A DNA stretch of 9,179 bases from contig JBJTBE010000028.1 in NCBI GenBank assembly GCA_046091165.1, positions 1 through 9,179 of the forward strand. Reading direction: 5' to 3'. Position numbers and translations under genes: made by a program. The notes beneath the pieces are model-generated. The model saw only the letters and a list, made by a program, of their open reading frames with translations, did no database searches and was not told the origin of the DNA. This document shows, in pieces, positions 1 through 8,179 of this stretch. The DNA comes from F1-60-MAGs163 sp046091165. Its GTDB lineage: Bacteria; Actinomycetota; Thermoleophilia; Solirubrobacterales; Solirubrobacteraceae. Each line of letters starts with the position of its first letter. The first letter of the stretch is position 1.

Positions 1-347
1 ACCTTTCCCATGTCGGCCGGGCCCTGGGCACCGGTCTCGGCGATCGCCTCGGCGACGATGGCGGAGAGCTCCTCGTCGGAAAGCTCGGCCGGGAGGTACT
101 CCTCGATCACGCCCGCCTCGTACTCCTCCCCGGCCGCCAGCTCGTCGCGTCCCGCCTCGCGGTAGGCGGTGGCAGCCTCCTGGCGGCGCTTGCGCTCCCG
201 GCGCAGGACGGCGACCTCATCGGAGTCACCCTCCTTCTCGGCCTTCTGCAGCTCGGAGAGCACCAGCCTCAGGGTGGCCACGCTCTCCCGGTCCCCGGCC
301 TTCATGGCCGCGGTGATATCTGCCTTTACCTGCTCGATTACCGCCAC
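1..347 (-). CDS. yqeY: YqeY/GatB-like domain protein, C-terminus cut off by window edge
   Basis: I translated this by hand from the minus strand. It gives 115 complete codons beginning VAVIEQVKADITAAMKAGDR and continuing with a lysine/arginine/glutamate-rich helical stretch (RRERKRRQEA near residues 53-62), then VIEEYLPAELSDEEL. This N-terminal pattern of an amphipathic helix ending in MKAGD and a later EYLP motif is typical of the small YqeY family, related to the tail domain of the GatB subunit of glutaminyl/asparaginyl-tRNA amidotransferase. Family members are about 150 residues, so roughly 35 C-terminal residues lie outside the window. The precise function of YqeY is not settled; a tRNA-related role is inferred from the GatB similarity. 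The GTG at 347 is chosen because an ATG at 358 is in another frame that stops at once, and the protein begins as relatives do. A -10-like hexamer sits 6 nt upstream. In Bacillus, yqeY lies at the far end of the same lepA-hrcA-dnaJ-prmA cluster. Confidence 0.85.
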   Translation of the reverse strand, partial: MAVIEQVKADITAAMKAGDRESVATLRLVLSELQKAEKEGDSDEVAVLRRERKRRQEAATAYREAGRDELAAGEEYEAGVIEEYLPAELSDEELSAIVAEAIAETGAQGPADMGK

Positions 348-353
348 GCGGCC

Positions 354-359
354 ATCATA
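354..359 (-). promoter_or_regulatory. Putative -10 element for a leaderless yqeY transcript
   Basis: The minus strand reads TATGAT here, five of six matches to the TATAAT -10 consensus and one of few AT-rich words nearby. Six bases separate it from the GTG at 347. Transcription starting the usual seven bases after the hexamer would therefore begin on the start codon itself. I see no good -35 element at 17 or 18 bp spacing, and no Shine-Dalgarno sequence. The match is seen in the sequence; its use as a promoter is inferred. Confidence 0.45.
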
Positions 360-400
360 GGAAGACCGCGGGGCCTGCGGGCAGCGGACCGCCGGGCGGG

Positions 401-781
401 CTACTTGCCGGCGACCGAGGCGACGTAGGCCGAGACGGCGTCGATCTGCCCCGGGTCGAGCGTTCCCGCGAACGCGGGCATGCCTCCGCCCCCGTTGGTG
501 ACCTGCGCCTTTACGGTCGCCGCGTCGGGCTTGACCTGGTCGAGGTTCGGGCCGGCCATGCCGTTGGCCCCTGCGGCGCTTAGCGTGTGGCAGGTCGAGC
601 AGTTGGCCACGAAAACCTGCTTGCCCTCCGCATCGGCCGAGGACGCGGAATCCTTGGAGCCTGTCTTCTCGGAGGTCGTCGGCGCCGGTGTGCTCGGCAC
701 CGAGGCCGTATCCCCGGATCCCCCGCAGCCGGCGGCGGCGATAGCGACGACGAGGATGGCGGGAAGGGCGATCAGGCGCAT
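401..781 (-). CDS. Lipoprotein class I cytochrome c
   Basis: This 126-residue protein is a small exported c-type cytochrome. Residues 1-19 form a lipoprotein signal with a hydrophobic core and a lipobox ending A-A-G-C, with Cys19 as the lipidated residue, followed by GGSGD. Residues 20-52 are a flexible Ser/Thr/Pro linker. The haem domain has C61-S-T-C64-H65 for covalent haem attachment, and Met101 in a GGGMPAF context is the likely distal ligand. The C-terminal helix (IDAVSAYVASVAGK) is typical of cytochrome c domains (Cytochrome_CBB3/c551 type). It probably sits on the outer face of the cytoplasmic membrane and shuttles electrons in respiration, but its partners cannot be told from here. 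No oxidase or haem-maturation gene adjoins it. It is divergent from the dehydrogenase and has its own well-spaced promoter candidate. It ends 53 bp before yqeY, which also has its own -10-like hexamer. Confidence 0.93.
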   Translation of the reverse strand: MRLIALPAILVVAIAAAGCGGSGDTASVPSTPAPTTSEKTGSKDSASSADAEGKQVFVANCSTCHTLSAAGANGMAGPNLDQVKPDAATVKAQVTNGGGGMPAFAGTLDPGQIDAVSAYVASVAGK

Positions 782-787
782 GGCGCG

Positions 788-816
788 AGTGTAGGGGAGC
801 CCGGCCGCCGGGCCAA
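788..816 (-). promoter_or_regulatory. Putative leaderless promoter of the cytochrome c gene
   Basis: On the minus strand there is a -35-like TTGGCC (816-811), a 17-bp spacer, and a -10-like TACACT (793-788). Exactly 6 nt follow before the ATG at 781. With the usual geometry the first transcribed base is the A of the ATG, so the mRNA would have no leader; no Shine-Dalgarno sequence is present. A GC palindrome (799-813) fills part of the spacer and could bind a regulator. The spacing and motifs are seen directly; promoter activity is inferred. Confidence 0.55.
799..813. repeat. 7-bp inverted repeat in the cytochrome c promoter spacer
   Basis: GCCCGGC and GCCGGGC are perfect inverted copies around a single central C. 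The palindrome lies between and partly over the proposed -35 and -10 boxes of the cytochrome gene, where an operator would act. Such GC-only palindromes also arise by chance in DNA of this composition. Confidence 0.35.
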
Positions 817-841
817 GCGGCGCAATTCCGCAGCCGGGAGG

Positions 842-870
842 TTGGTCGCCCGCAGGCCCCTGGCCGTATT
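842..870 (+). promoter_or_regulatory. Weak candidate promoter of the SDR gene
   Basis: TTGGTC (842-847), a 17-bp spacer and CGTATT (865-870) precede the GTG at 877 by 6 nt, the same register as the cytochrome promoter. The -35 is acceptable, but the -10 lacks the key TA at its first two positions, so this is weak. The G run at 871-875 is too close to the start to act as a normal ribosome binding site. Confidence 0.25.
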
Positions 871-876
871 GGGGGC

Positions 877-1521
877 GTGGAGCTGGAAGGGAAAGTTGTG
901 CTGGTCACCGGCGCCTCCAGCGGCATCGGCGCGGCGCTCGCCCGGCGGCTGGCGGCCGGCGGCTCCGAGGTCGTTGCTGCGGCCCGCCGGCTGGAACTCC
1001 TCGAGGAGCTCGGGGCCGCCGCCTGCATCAGGGCCGACCTCTCCGACCCGGCCGACGCGCTGCGGATGGCCGAGGAGGCGCTCGATCGCTTCAGCCGCGT
1101 CGACGTTCGGGTCAACAACGCCGGGGTGCGGATCGACGCTGCCGCGGTGGACGCCGGCCTGGAGGACCTGGACGAGAGCTTCCAGGTGAACGTCCTCAGC
1201 CCGATGGTCCTGGCCGCGCGGCTGGTACCCGGCATGATCGAACGCGGCGAGGGCGCCGTGGCCAACGTCCTCGCACCCCAGGTCTCCCCCGGGCGCCGCG
1301 GCATGGGCGCCTACGCCGCCTCCAAGGCCGCCCTCGAGTCCTTCACCCAGACGCTGCGCCAGGAGGTTGGCGGCGGCACGGGCGTGGCCGTCTTCGGCTT
1401 CGACCCCGGCTGGGTCAGGACCGACCTTGCGCCCGACGGCAGCGACGACCCCGACGCCGCCGCGGCGCGGCTGGAGGCCGCGATCGCGCGCGGACGCTCC
1501 AGCCGCGACATCCTCAGCTGA
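877..1521 (+). CDS. Short-chain dehydrogenase/reductase with non-canonical active site
   Basis: This 214-residue protein has the Rossmann fold of classical SDR oxidoreductases. It shows the cofactor loop TGASSGIG (residues 11-18), an AARR segment (35-38) whose arginines suggest NADP(H), D54 after the third strand, NNAG (80-83), N105, Y146-x3-K150, and PGWVRTD (177-183). The serine expected 13 residues before the catalytic tyrosine is Ala133 (local sequence NVLAPQVSPG), so the usual Asn-Ser-Tyr-Lys set is incomplete. Ser137 is nearby but four residues off register. The protein is also shorter than the usual 240-250 residues, mainly around residues 40-50 and at the substrate-side C-terminus. 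The substrate is unknown. The GTG start is chosen because MELEGKVVLVTG matches family N-termini. It is divergent from the cytochrome gene and its last 8 bp overlap the end of prmA on the other strand. Confidence 0.88.
   Translation: MELEGKVVLVTGASSGIGAALARRLAAGGSEVVAAARRLELLEELGAAACIRADLSDPADALRMAEEALDRFSRVDVRVNNAGVRIDAAAVDAGLEDLDESFQVNVLSPMVLAARLVPGMIERGEGAVANVLAPQVSPGRRGMGAYAASKAALESFTQTLRQEVGGGTGVAVFGFDPGWVRTDLAPDGSDDPDAAAARLEAAIARGRSSRDILS
1514..1521. repeat. Palindromic overlap of two convergent stop regions
   Basis: The 8-bp overlap between the SDR gene and prmA reads TCAGCTGA, its own reverse complement. Each strand therefore encodes the same ending, AGC TGA (Ser-stop). No intergenic DNA separates the genes, and no hairpin with a T tract is visible as a terminator for either. 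Confidence 0.9.
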
Positions 1522-2338
1522 CGGCGAGCCTCAGCGCGGCCCAGTCACCGTCTCGGCAGCGCGCCGCCTCGCAGAGTCCCAGCCCTTCGCAGAGGGCGGC
1601 CGACACCTCGTCGGCTTCGCGCACCAGCAGGCCGCTCGCGATCAGCACCTGAGGGCCGGGGCCCTCGAAGCCCGTACGGGCCACCTCGAGGAGCAGCGGC
1701 CGCAGCAGGTTGGCCATGACGAGCGCTCCGGAGGGAGCCGGCCCGCCACGCAGGAGGTCGAAGCGGGCGACATCGAGGGTCACGCCGTTCGCCTCGGCGT
1801 TTGCGGCCGTCGCCTCGACGCTCGCCGGGTCGTGGTCGACAGCCAGCACCGGCGTCCAGCCCAGCCGCGCGGCGGCGATTGCCAGCACGCCCGACCCGCA
1901 GCCGAGGTCGACGCACGAGCCTTGTGCCTCCTCACCCAGCAGCAGCTCGAGGCACAGGCGCGTGGTCGGGTGGGCACCGGTCCCGAAGGCGCGGCCCGGA
2001 TCGATGACCACCTCGGCCTCCCCGCCGGCCGCGTCCCACGGCGGGCTGACCCGCATCTCCCTGCCTGCGCCGCCCACGGTCGCGGCCCGGTGAAAATCCT
2101 GCCAGCGGCTCTCCCAGTCGTCCTGCACCGTCGAGGTGCTCACCTCGATCGGCACCCCGGCCACCGCAGCCTCGAGCTCCGGGAGCGCGGGGATCTCGCC
2201 CTCGGCCCCGTAGATCGCGTATTCGACCGTCCCCTCGCCGGCGTCCGTCTCCTCGACTCCCCCGGGAACCAGCTCGACCAGCTCGGCGAGGACGAGCTCG
2301 GCGCTGGCCCGCGGTACCCGGATCGCGAGCCTGATCAA
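1514..2338 (-). CDS. prmA: Ribosomal protein L11 methyltransferase
   Basis: PrmA uses S-adenosylmethionine to trimethylate lysines and the N-terminus of ribosomal protein L11 in the cytoplasm. The 274-residue product has an N-terminal substrate-recognition domain (about 1-95) and a class I methyltransferase domain. The signature is IDPGRAFGTGAHPTT (112-126), a close match to the family motif. The SAM loop is VDLGCGSGVLAIAA (143-156), followed by the acidic AVDHD (166-170) and the family's Asn in MANLL (N210). Length is close to the usual 290 or so. The start is TTG at 2338, overlapping the dnaJ stop as TTGA. No good Shine-Dalgarno is visible, so translation probably depends on coupling to dnaJ. 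It is the last gene of the murJ-lepA-hrcA-dnaJ-prmA operon and ends inside the SDR gene. The start is less sure than the function. Confidence 0.95.
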   Translation of the reverse strand: MIRLAIRVPRASAELVLAELVELVPGGVEETDAGEGTVEYAIYGAEGEIPALPELEAAVAGVPIEVSTSTVQDDWESRWQDFHRAATVGGAGREMRVSPPWDAAGGEAEVVIDPGRAFGTGAHPTTRLCLELLLGEEAQGSCVDLGCGSGVLAIAAARLGWTPVLAVDHDPASVEATAANAEANGVTLDVARFDLLRGGPAPSGALVMANLLRPLLLEVARTGFEGPGPQVLIASGLLVREADEVSAALCEGLGLCEAARCRDGDWAALRLAVS

Positions 2339-3465
2339 CGGCCGCCGCCGAAGAGGCGCCGAAGCTTGCCGCCCAGGCCCTCCCCGGGCTCGAGGTTCTC
2401 CGGCCCGAGCGCTTCGGCAAGCTGCACTGTCAGCTGTCGCTGGGAGTCGTCGAGCCTTCGCGGGACGATCACGTTCACCACGGCCCGCAGGTCGCCGCGG
2501 CGCTCGGGGCGTCGCAGCTGCGGCATACCCCGGTGGCGCACCGTGATCACCTCGCCGGGCTGCGTGCCGGCCGGGACCTCGACCTCCACCGGCCCGTCAA
2601 CCCCCTCGACCGTCTCGACGGCGCCCAGCGAAGCGGCCGGGGCCGAGAGGTCGATCACGGCCACGAGGTCGTCGCCGTCGCGCACCACCCCTTCCATCTC
2701 CTCCACGGCGACCTGCACGTAGAGGTCGCCGGGCGGTGCCCCCGGCTCACCGGCGTGTCCCTGGCCGGCCAGGCGGATGCGCTGCCCGTCGGCTATCCCC
2801 GCCGGCACCTCGACCTCGAGCTCGCGCCGCGCCACCACCCGGCCACGGCCGTCGCAGGCCGTGCAGGGGCTCTCGGGGATGCGGCCCAGGCCGTCGCAGG
2901 CATCGCAGGCCACGGTCTGCATGACCTGCCCGAAGGGCGAGCTGGCGACCGCCTGGAGCGTCCCGCTCCCGCCGCAGCGCTCGCAGCCACGCAGCTCGGT
3001 CCCGGGCTCGGCGCCGTCGCCTCCGCAGCTCTCGCAGGTGCCGACCGCCTCGAAGGAGAGCTCGCGGCTGATGCCGGTGAACGCCTCACGGAGCGAGACC
3101 TCGAGCGAGACGATCGCGTCGTCACCCTGGAGCGGCCCGGAGGCCGCGCCGGCGAACCCGGCCCCGAAGAACGCGTTGAAGAGGTCCCCCAGCGACCCGA
3201 AGCCCTCGAAGTTCGGGCGCATCCCGCCGGAGCGCAGGCCCTCGTGGCCGAAGCGGTCGTAGATCGCGCGGCGCTGGGGGTCGGAGAGGATCTCGTAGGC
3301 CTCGGCGGCCTCCTTGAACTTCGCCTCCGCCGAGGGGTCGTGGCGGTTTACGTCGGGGTGCAGCTCCCGGGCCAGGGCCCGGAACGAGCTCTTTACCTCA
3401 CGGTCGTCGGCGTCGCGCGGCACGCCGAGGACCTCGTAGGGATCGCGCGGGGCGGCGGTGGCCAT
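2335..3465 (-). CDS. dnaJ: Chaperone protein DnaJ (Hsp40), HrcA-linked copy
   Basis: DnaJ delivers unfolded proteins to DnaK and stimulates its ATPase. The 376-residue product has every canonical part: a J domain (about 8-73) with HPD at 36-38, a short Gly/Phe-rich linker (about 76-108), and a zinc domain with four CxxCxGxG repeats (starting at C144, C161, C187 and C201). Two C-terminal beta domains follow (about 210-340), and a basic tail ending KLRRLFGGGR. The reading frame stays open to 3510, but ATG 3465 is preferred: it gives the normal family length and N-terminus, and GAGGG (3476-3472) stands 6 nt upstream. It begins 2 nt after the hrcA stop and overlaps prmA by 4 bp. No grpE or dnaK adjoins it, as for the actinobacterial DnaJ2 linked to hrcA, so a second dnaK-grpE-dnaJ locus is likely elsewhere. 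It may be under HrcA control, but no CIRCE is visible. Confidence 0.97.
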   Translation of the reverse strand: MATAAPRDPYEVLGVPRDADDREVKSSFRALARELHPDVNRHDPSAEAKFKEAAEAYEILSDPQRRAIYDRFGHEGLRSGGMRPNFEGFGSLGDLFNAFFGAGFAGAASGPLQGDDAIVSLEVSLREAFTGISRELSFEAVGTCESCGGDGAEPGTELRGCERCGGSGTLQAVASSPFGQVMQTVACDACDGLGRIPESPCTACDGRGRVVARRELEVEVPAGIADGQRIRLAGQGHAGEPGAPPGDLYVQVAVEEMEGVVRDGDDLVAVIDLSAPAASLGAVETVEGVDGPVEVEVPAGTQPGEVITVRHRGMPQLRRPERRGDLRAVVNVIVPRRLDDSQRQLTVQLAEALGPENLEPGEGLGGKLRRLFGGGR

Positions 3466-3467
3466 CC

Positions 3468-4512
3468 TCAGCCCTCGTAGACCTCGTCGGCGTAGCGGGA
3501 GAGCTGCCACGCGGCCTCGCGGACGGTGGCGATCGCCCCGGCATAGTCCATCCTGACCGGCCCGATCAGAGAGACCGTCCCCAGCCGCTGCGCCCGCGGC
3601 CCGTACGAGGCGGCGACCAGCGAGAGCGAGCGCAGCGCCGGGAGCTCGTTCTCGCTGCCGATCCTCACCAGCACGTCCCGCTCACCGAGCGCCTGCCGCA
3701 GCACGCCCAGGAGGGTTACGCGCCTCTCGAGCTCACCGATCAGCTCGTTGATCTCCCCCGGGTCCTGGAGCCGGTCGGCGCCGAGCAGCCGGCCTGCCCC
3801 CTCTACGTAAAGGCTCGCCGCCGACTCGGCCTTGAGGTCGGCAAGCGCCGGGACGAGGGCCTCGACGAAGCTCCTCTCGGTGGGCCCGAGCCCAGGCTCG
3901 GCCAGCCTCTGGGAGAGCGTCCGGGCCCCGAGCTCGAAGCCGGCCAGGCGCTCGTTGAGGAACTCGCCGGCCCACTCGGCCAGCCCCTGGTCGACCGGGG
4001 CCGTGAAGCTGACCAGCCGCCGGCTCACGCCCCCGGCGGAGGTGATCACGACCACCATCGCGACCGACTCCTGGAGCAGCAGCACCTCGACGCGGTGGAC
4101 CGTTTCGGCCTCCAGCGGCGGCGCGGAGATGACGGCCATCAGGTTGGAGACCTCGGCCAGTGCCGCGCTGGCCAGCCGCATCGCCTCGTCGACCTCCCGG
4201 CGCACGAGCGGCATCTGGAGCTTGACCTCGGGAAGGCGCTCGGGAAGCAGGCGGTCGACGTAGTAGCGCCGCCCGGCGTCGGTCGGCACCCGGCCAGCCG
4301 AGGTATGGGGGTGGGCCAGAAGCCCGTGCTCCTCCAGGCAGGCCAGCTCGCTGCGCACGGTCGACGGGCCGCAACCGAGCTCCGGGTCGGCGGCGAGCGT
4401 CTTGGAGCCGACCGGTTGCCCGGTCTCCCGCTGGAGCTCGACCACGCGCCTGAGAATCTCCTCCTGGCGGGCGGTCAGCACCGGGCCGATGCTACCGGCG
4501 GGCCGGCGGCCC

Positions 4513-4520
<8 letters not shown>
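3468..4520 (-). CDS. hrcA: Heat-inducible transcription repressor HrcA
   Basis: HrcA represses heat-shock chaperone genes by binding the CIRCE inverted repeat, and GroEL assists its folding. The 350-residue product has an N-terminal winged helix-turn-helix (about 14-72, TARQEEILRRVVELQ through GPSTVRSEL). The diagnostic HTSAGRVPTDAGRRYYVD segment (about 73-90) joins it to a GAF-like and dimerisation region. The C-terminus keeps the family pattern GTVSLIGPVRMDYAGAIATV. ATG 4520 is chosen; it overlaps the lepA stop by 8 bp, suggesting coupled translation. GTG 4526 in the same frame would add two residues. A GTG at 4481 would give a more usual N-terminus (VLTARQ) but has no Shine-Dalgarno. Its place between lepA and dnaJ is the widespread arrangement. 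No CIRCE-like TTAGCACTC-N9-GAGTGCTAA is found in the window, so its targets, probably groEL genes, lie elsewhere. Confidence 0.95.
3472..3476 (-). promoter_or_regulatory. Ribosome binding site that decides the dnaJ start
   Basis: GAGGG on the minus strand, inside the last codons of hrcA, lies 6 nt before ATG 3465. It supports this ATG over the longer frame that opens at 3510. Confidence 0.6.
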
Positions 4521-6318
<1,798 letters not shown>

Positions 6319-6337
6319 CGGGCTCCCGGAAGGCTAG

Positions 6338-6350
6338 GGGCCGCCGGCCC
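6338..6350. repeat. Short GC hairpin between murJ and lepA
   Basis: GGGCC and GGCCC form a 5-bp stem around a 3-nt loop, immediately after the murJ stop and upstream of the lepA ribosome binding site. There is no T tract, so it is unlikely to be a complete intrinsic terminator. It could weaken read-through or influence mRNA processing, or be simple base composition. Confidence 0.3.
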
Positions 6351-8117
6351 TCAGGCGCCGGCGCCGCCGCGACGCTGCAGCCGGGAGGTGAGGAAGGTGC
6401 GTATCTGGGCCGCCTCGGGGACCCGCATCACCTGGACGGCCACCACGTAGACCACCGAGCCGGCCGTGACCGCCGGGATGACGGCGATCAGGCGGGCGAA
6501 GACCCCGGCGTCCCCAACCGCGGAGTCCAGCAGCGACCAGACGCCCCACGCCGCCCCGGCCAGCGCCGCCGAGGCGAGGATGATCTTGGCCGCCGTGATC
6601 GCGGTCTGGCGCCCCTCGATCGAACCGTTCAGCTGGCGGCGCAGGAAGAACATCTGCGCGGTGGTCATGCCGACGCTGGAGGCCACCGTGCCGATCACCG
6701 GCCCGGCGATCCCCAGCGGCTTGTAGAGGGCAAGCGAGACCGCGGCGTTGAGGACCAGGTTGCCCGCCGCCAGCGCCGTGGGAACCCAGGGGCGCCGCAG
6801 GGAGAAGAAGGTGCGGGTCAGGAGCAGGTTCACGCCGGCAAAGGGCAGCGAGAAGGCGAACCAGAAGAGGGCGGTGGAGACCTCCTCGGTCGACTGGGCG
6901 TTGAACGCCCCGTACTGGTAGACGAGCTCCACCACCGGCGCGGCGAGCACCATGATCATCGCCGCCGCCGGGATGAGGAGCAGCAGGTTCTGGCGGGTGC
7001 CGGTGCCGAGCATCTTGCGCAGGCCCGAGGTGTCGCCGCGGGCCACCAGCCGGCTGAGCGACGGAAAGAGGACCGTCGCCAGGGCGACGCTGAATATTCC
7101 CTGCGGCAGCATGTAGATACGGAACGCGGCGTCGATCGCCCGCGGGGCGCTCTCGGAGATCAGCGCGCCGACCACGGAATTGATCACCAGGTCGATGTTG
7201 ATCACGCCCAGGCCGATGGTCACCGGCACCAGGAGCACGAAGACCTGCTTTACGCCCGGATCCCTCCAGTTCAGGTGGAAGCGGAGCCTGAAGTCGATCC
7301 GGCCGAGCACGGGGATGACCATCAGCAGCTGGATCACCGTCCCGACGAGCACGCCGATCGCGTAGGCGTAGATCTGCTCCGGGCCGTCGAAGGCCGGGCG
7401 CAGGAGCACCAGCAGCGCAATGATCACCACGTTCCAGACCAGCGGCGAGAGCGCCGGGATCGTGAAGTGGTGGTAGCTGTTGACGATCCCGACGAGCAGC
7501 CCGTTGATACCCAGCAGGACGACGATCGGGAACAGGACCTGCGAGAGCCCGACTGCGAGATCCACGAGCTGCGGGGTGAACTGGTCTCCGGGGATGAAGA
7601 GCGGGATGATCACCCCGGCGGCGAGGATGAAGATCGCCGAGAGGATCCCGAGGACCAGAAGGATGATCCAGAACAGGGTCGAGGCCAGCAGGACGGCCTC
7701 GCGGCGCTTCTTCTGCTCGAGGAACTCGGCGAAGACCGGCACGAAGGCGGCGCTCAGGGCGGCGTCGGCGAAGAGGCCGCGAACCAGGTTGGGGAGCTGG
7801 AAGGCGATGGTGAAGGCCGAGGCGGCGCCGCTGGTACCGAAGTAGCTCGCGGCCAGGATCTCCCTCGCCAGCCCCGCCACCCGCGAGAGCCCGGTCGCGA
7901 TCGAGAAGATCGCCGTATTCCGGGCCACCCCCGCGTGCGCGCCCGGGGCCTCTTCGGGACCTTCGCCCTCAATCCTCTCGACCTCTCTCCGGCTCAGCAG
8001 GGCGGCGTAGCTGGCGTCGACGCCCGGATCGGAGGCGCCGACCAGCTCGGCATCGGCGGCAGCCCCGGGATCCTGGTCCGGCTCTCGATCATCGGCGCTG
8101 CCGGACCCCGGGCTCAC
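6351..8117 (-). CDS. murJ: Lipid II flippase MurJ (MviN family) with long acidic N-terminal tail
   Basis: MurJ flips the peptidoglycan precursor lipid II across the cytoplasmic membrane. The 588-residue product has about 14 hydrophobic segments from residue 66 to 564. Family signatures include RNTAIFSIATGLSRVAGLAREI (from R66) and FQLPNLVRGLFADAALSAAFVPVF (106-129). By alignment from memory with E. coli MurJ, R79, R85, R113 and R333 match the essential arginines. S100 replaces the conserved Asp39. Residues 1-63 are an acidic, Pro/Gly/Ala-rich, probably disordered cytoplasmic tail. The start is GTG 8117, with a weak AGG ahead and a -10-like TAGCAT near it. A later GTG at V64 would give a conventional MurJ without the tail, so the start is uncertain. 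It is first in the minus-strand operon, divergent from rpsT with a 62-bp gap. Some actinobacterial MurJ proteins have extra domains; this tail shows no recognisable fold. Confidence 0.93.
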   Translation of the reverse strand: MSPGSGSADDREPDQDPGAAADAELVGASDPGVDASYAALLSRREVERIEGEGPEEAPGAHAGVARNTAIFSIATGLSRVAGLAREILAASYFGTSGAASAFTIAFQLPNLVRGLFADAALSAAFVPVFAEFLEQKKRREAVLLASTLFWIILLVLGILSAIFILAAGVIIPLFIPGDQFTPQLVDLAVGLSQVLFPIVVLLGINGLLVGIVNSYHHFTIPALSPLVWNVVIIALLVLLRPAFDGPEQIYAYAIGVLVGTVIQLLMVIPVLGRIDFRLRFHLNWRDPGVKQVFVLLVPVTIGLGVINIDLVINSVVGALISESAPRAIDAAFRIYMLPQGIFSVALATVLFPSLSRLVARGDTSGLRKMLGTGTRQNLLLLIPAAAMIMVLAAPVVELVYQYGAFNAQSTEEVSTALFWFAFSLPFAGVNLLLTRTFFSLRRPWVPTALAAGNLVLNAAVSLALYKPLGIAGPVIGTVASSVGMTTAQMFFLRRQLNGSIEGRQTAITAAKIILASAALAGAAWGVWSLLDSAVGDAGVFARLIAVIPAVTAGSVVYVVAVQVMRVPEAAQIRTFLTSRLQRRGGAGA

Positions 8118-8126
8118 TGCGACCTG

Positions 8127-8132
8127 ATGCTA
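8127..8132 (-). promoter_or_regulatory. Candidate -10 for the murJ operon
   Basis: TAGCAT on the minus strand fits the TANNNT pattern and ends 9 nt before GTG 8117. A start seven bases after it would leave a leader of about 3 nt. No convincing -35 is seen at 16-18 bp. It shares the 62-bp gap with the rpsT promoter candidate. Confidence 0.3.
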
Positions 8133-8162
8133 CGCGCCCGACCCGCGGTACCCGGCGGACGC

Positions 8163-8168
8163 TAGAAT
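8163..8168 (+). promoter_or_regulatory. Candidate -10 for rpsT
   Basis: TAGAAT matches TATAAT at five of six positions and ends 11 nt before ATG 8180. The predicted start near 8175 leaves a leader of about 5 nt, too short for a normal Shine-Dalgarno; only GCGGA precedes the ATG. The best -35 is a weak CCGACC at 8138-8143 (19-bp spacer). S20 genes in some bacteria are regulated through their leader, for which there is no room here. Confidence 0.45.
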
Positions 8169-8179
8169 CCGCCCGCGGA

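Noticed and set aside
1517..1535. GCTGA/TCAGC 5-bp inverted repeat after the SDR stop as a terminator
   Set aside because: Short stem, 9-nt loop and no T tract; well within chance for this composition.
1367..2722. Plus-strand open frame of 451 codons crossing the SDR end, prmA and dnaJ
   Set aside because: Composition is Arg/Pro/Ala-rich with no motifs; it overlaps three well-supported genes.
8118..8179. Possible CIRCE operator upstream of murJ
   Set aside because: TAGCAT resembles one CIRCE arm only slightly and no matching inverted arm lies 9 bp away.
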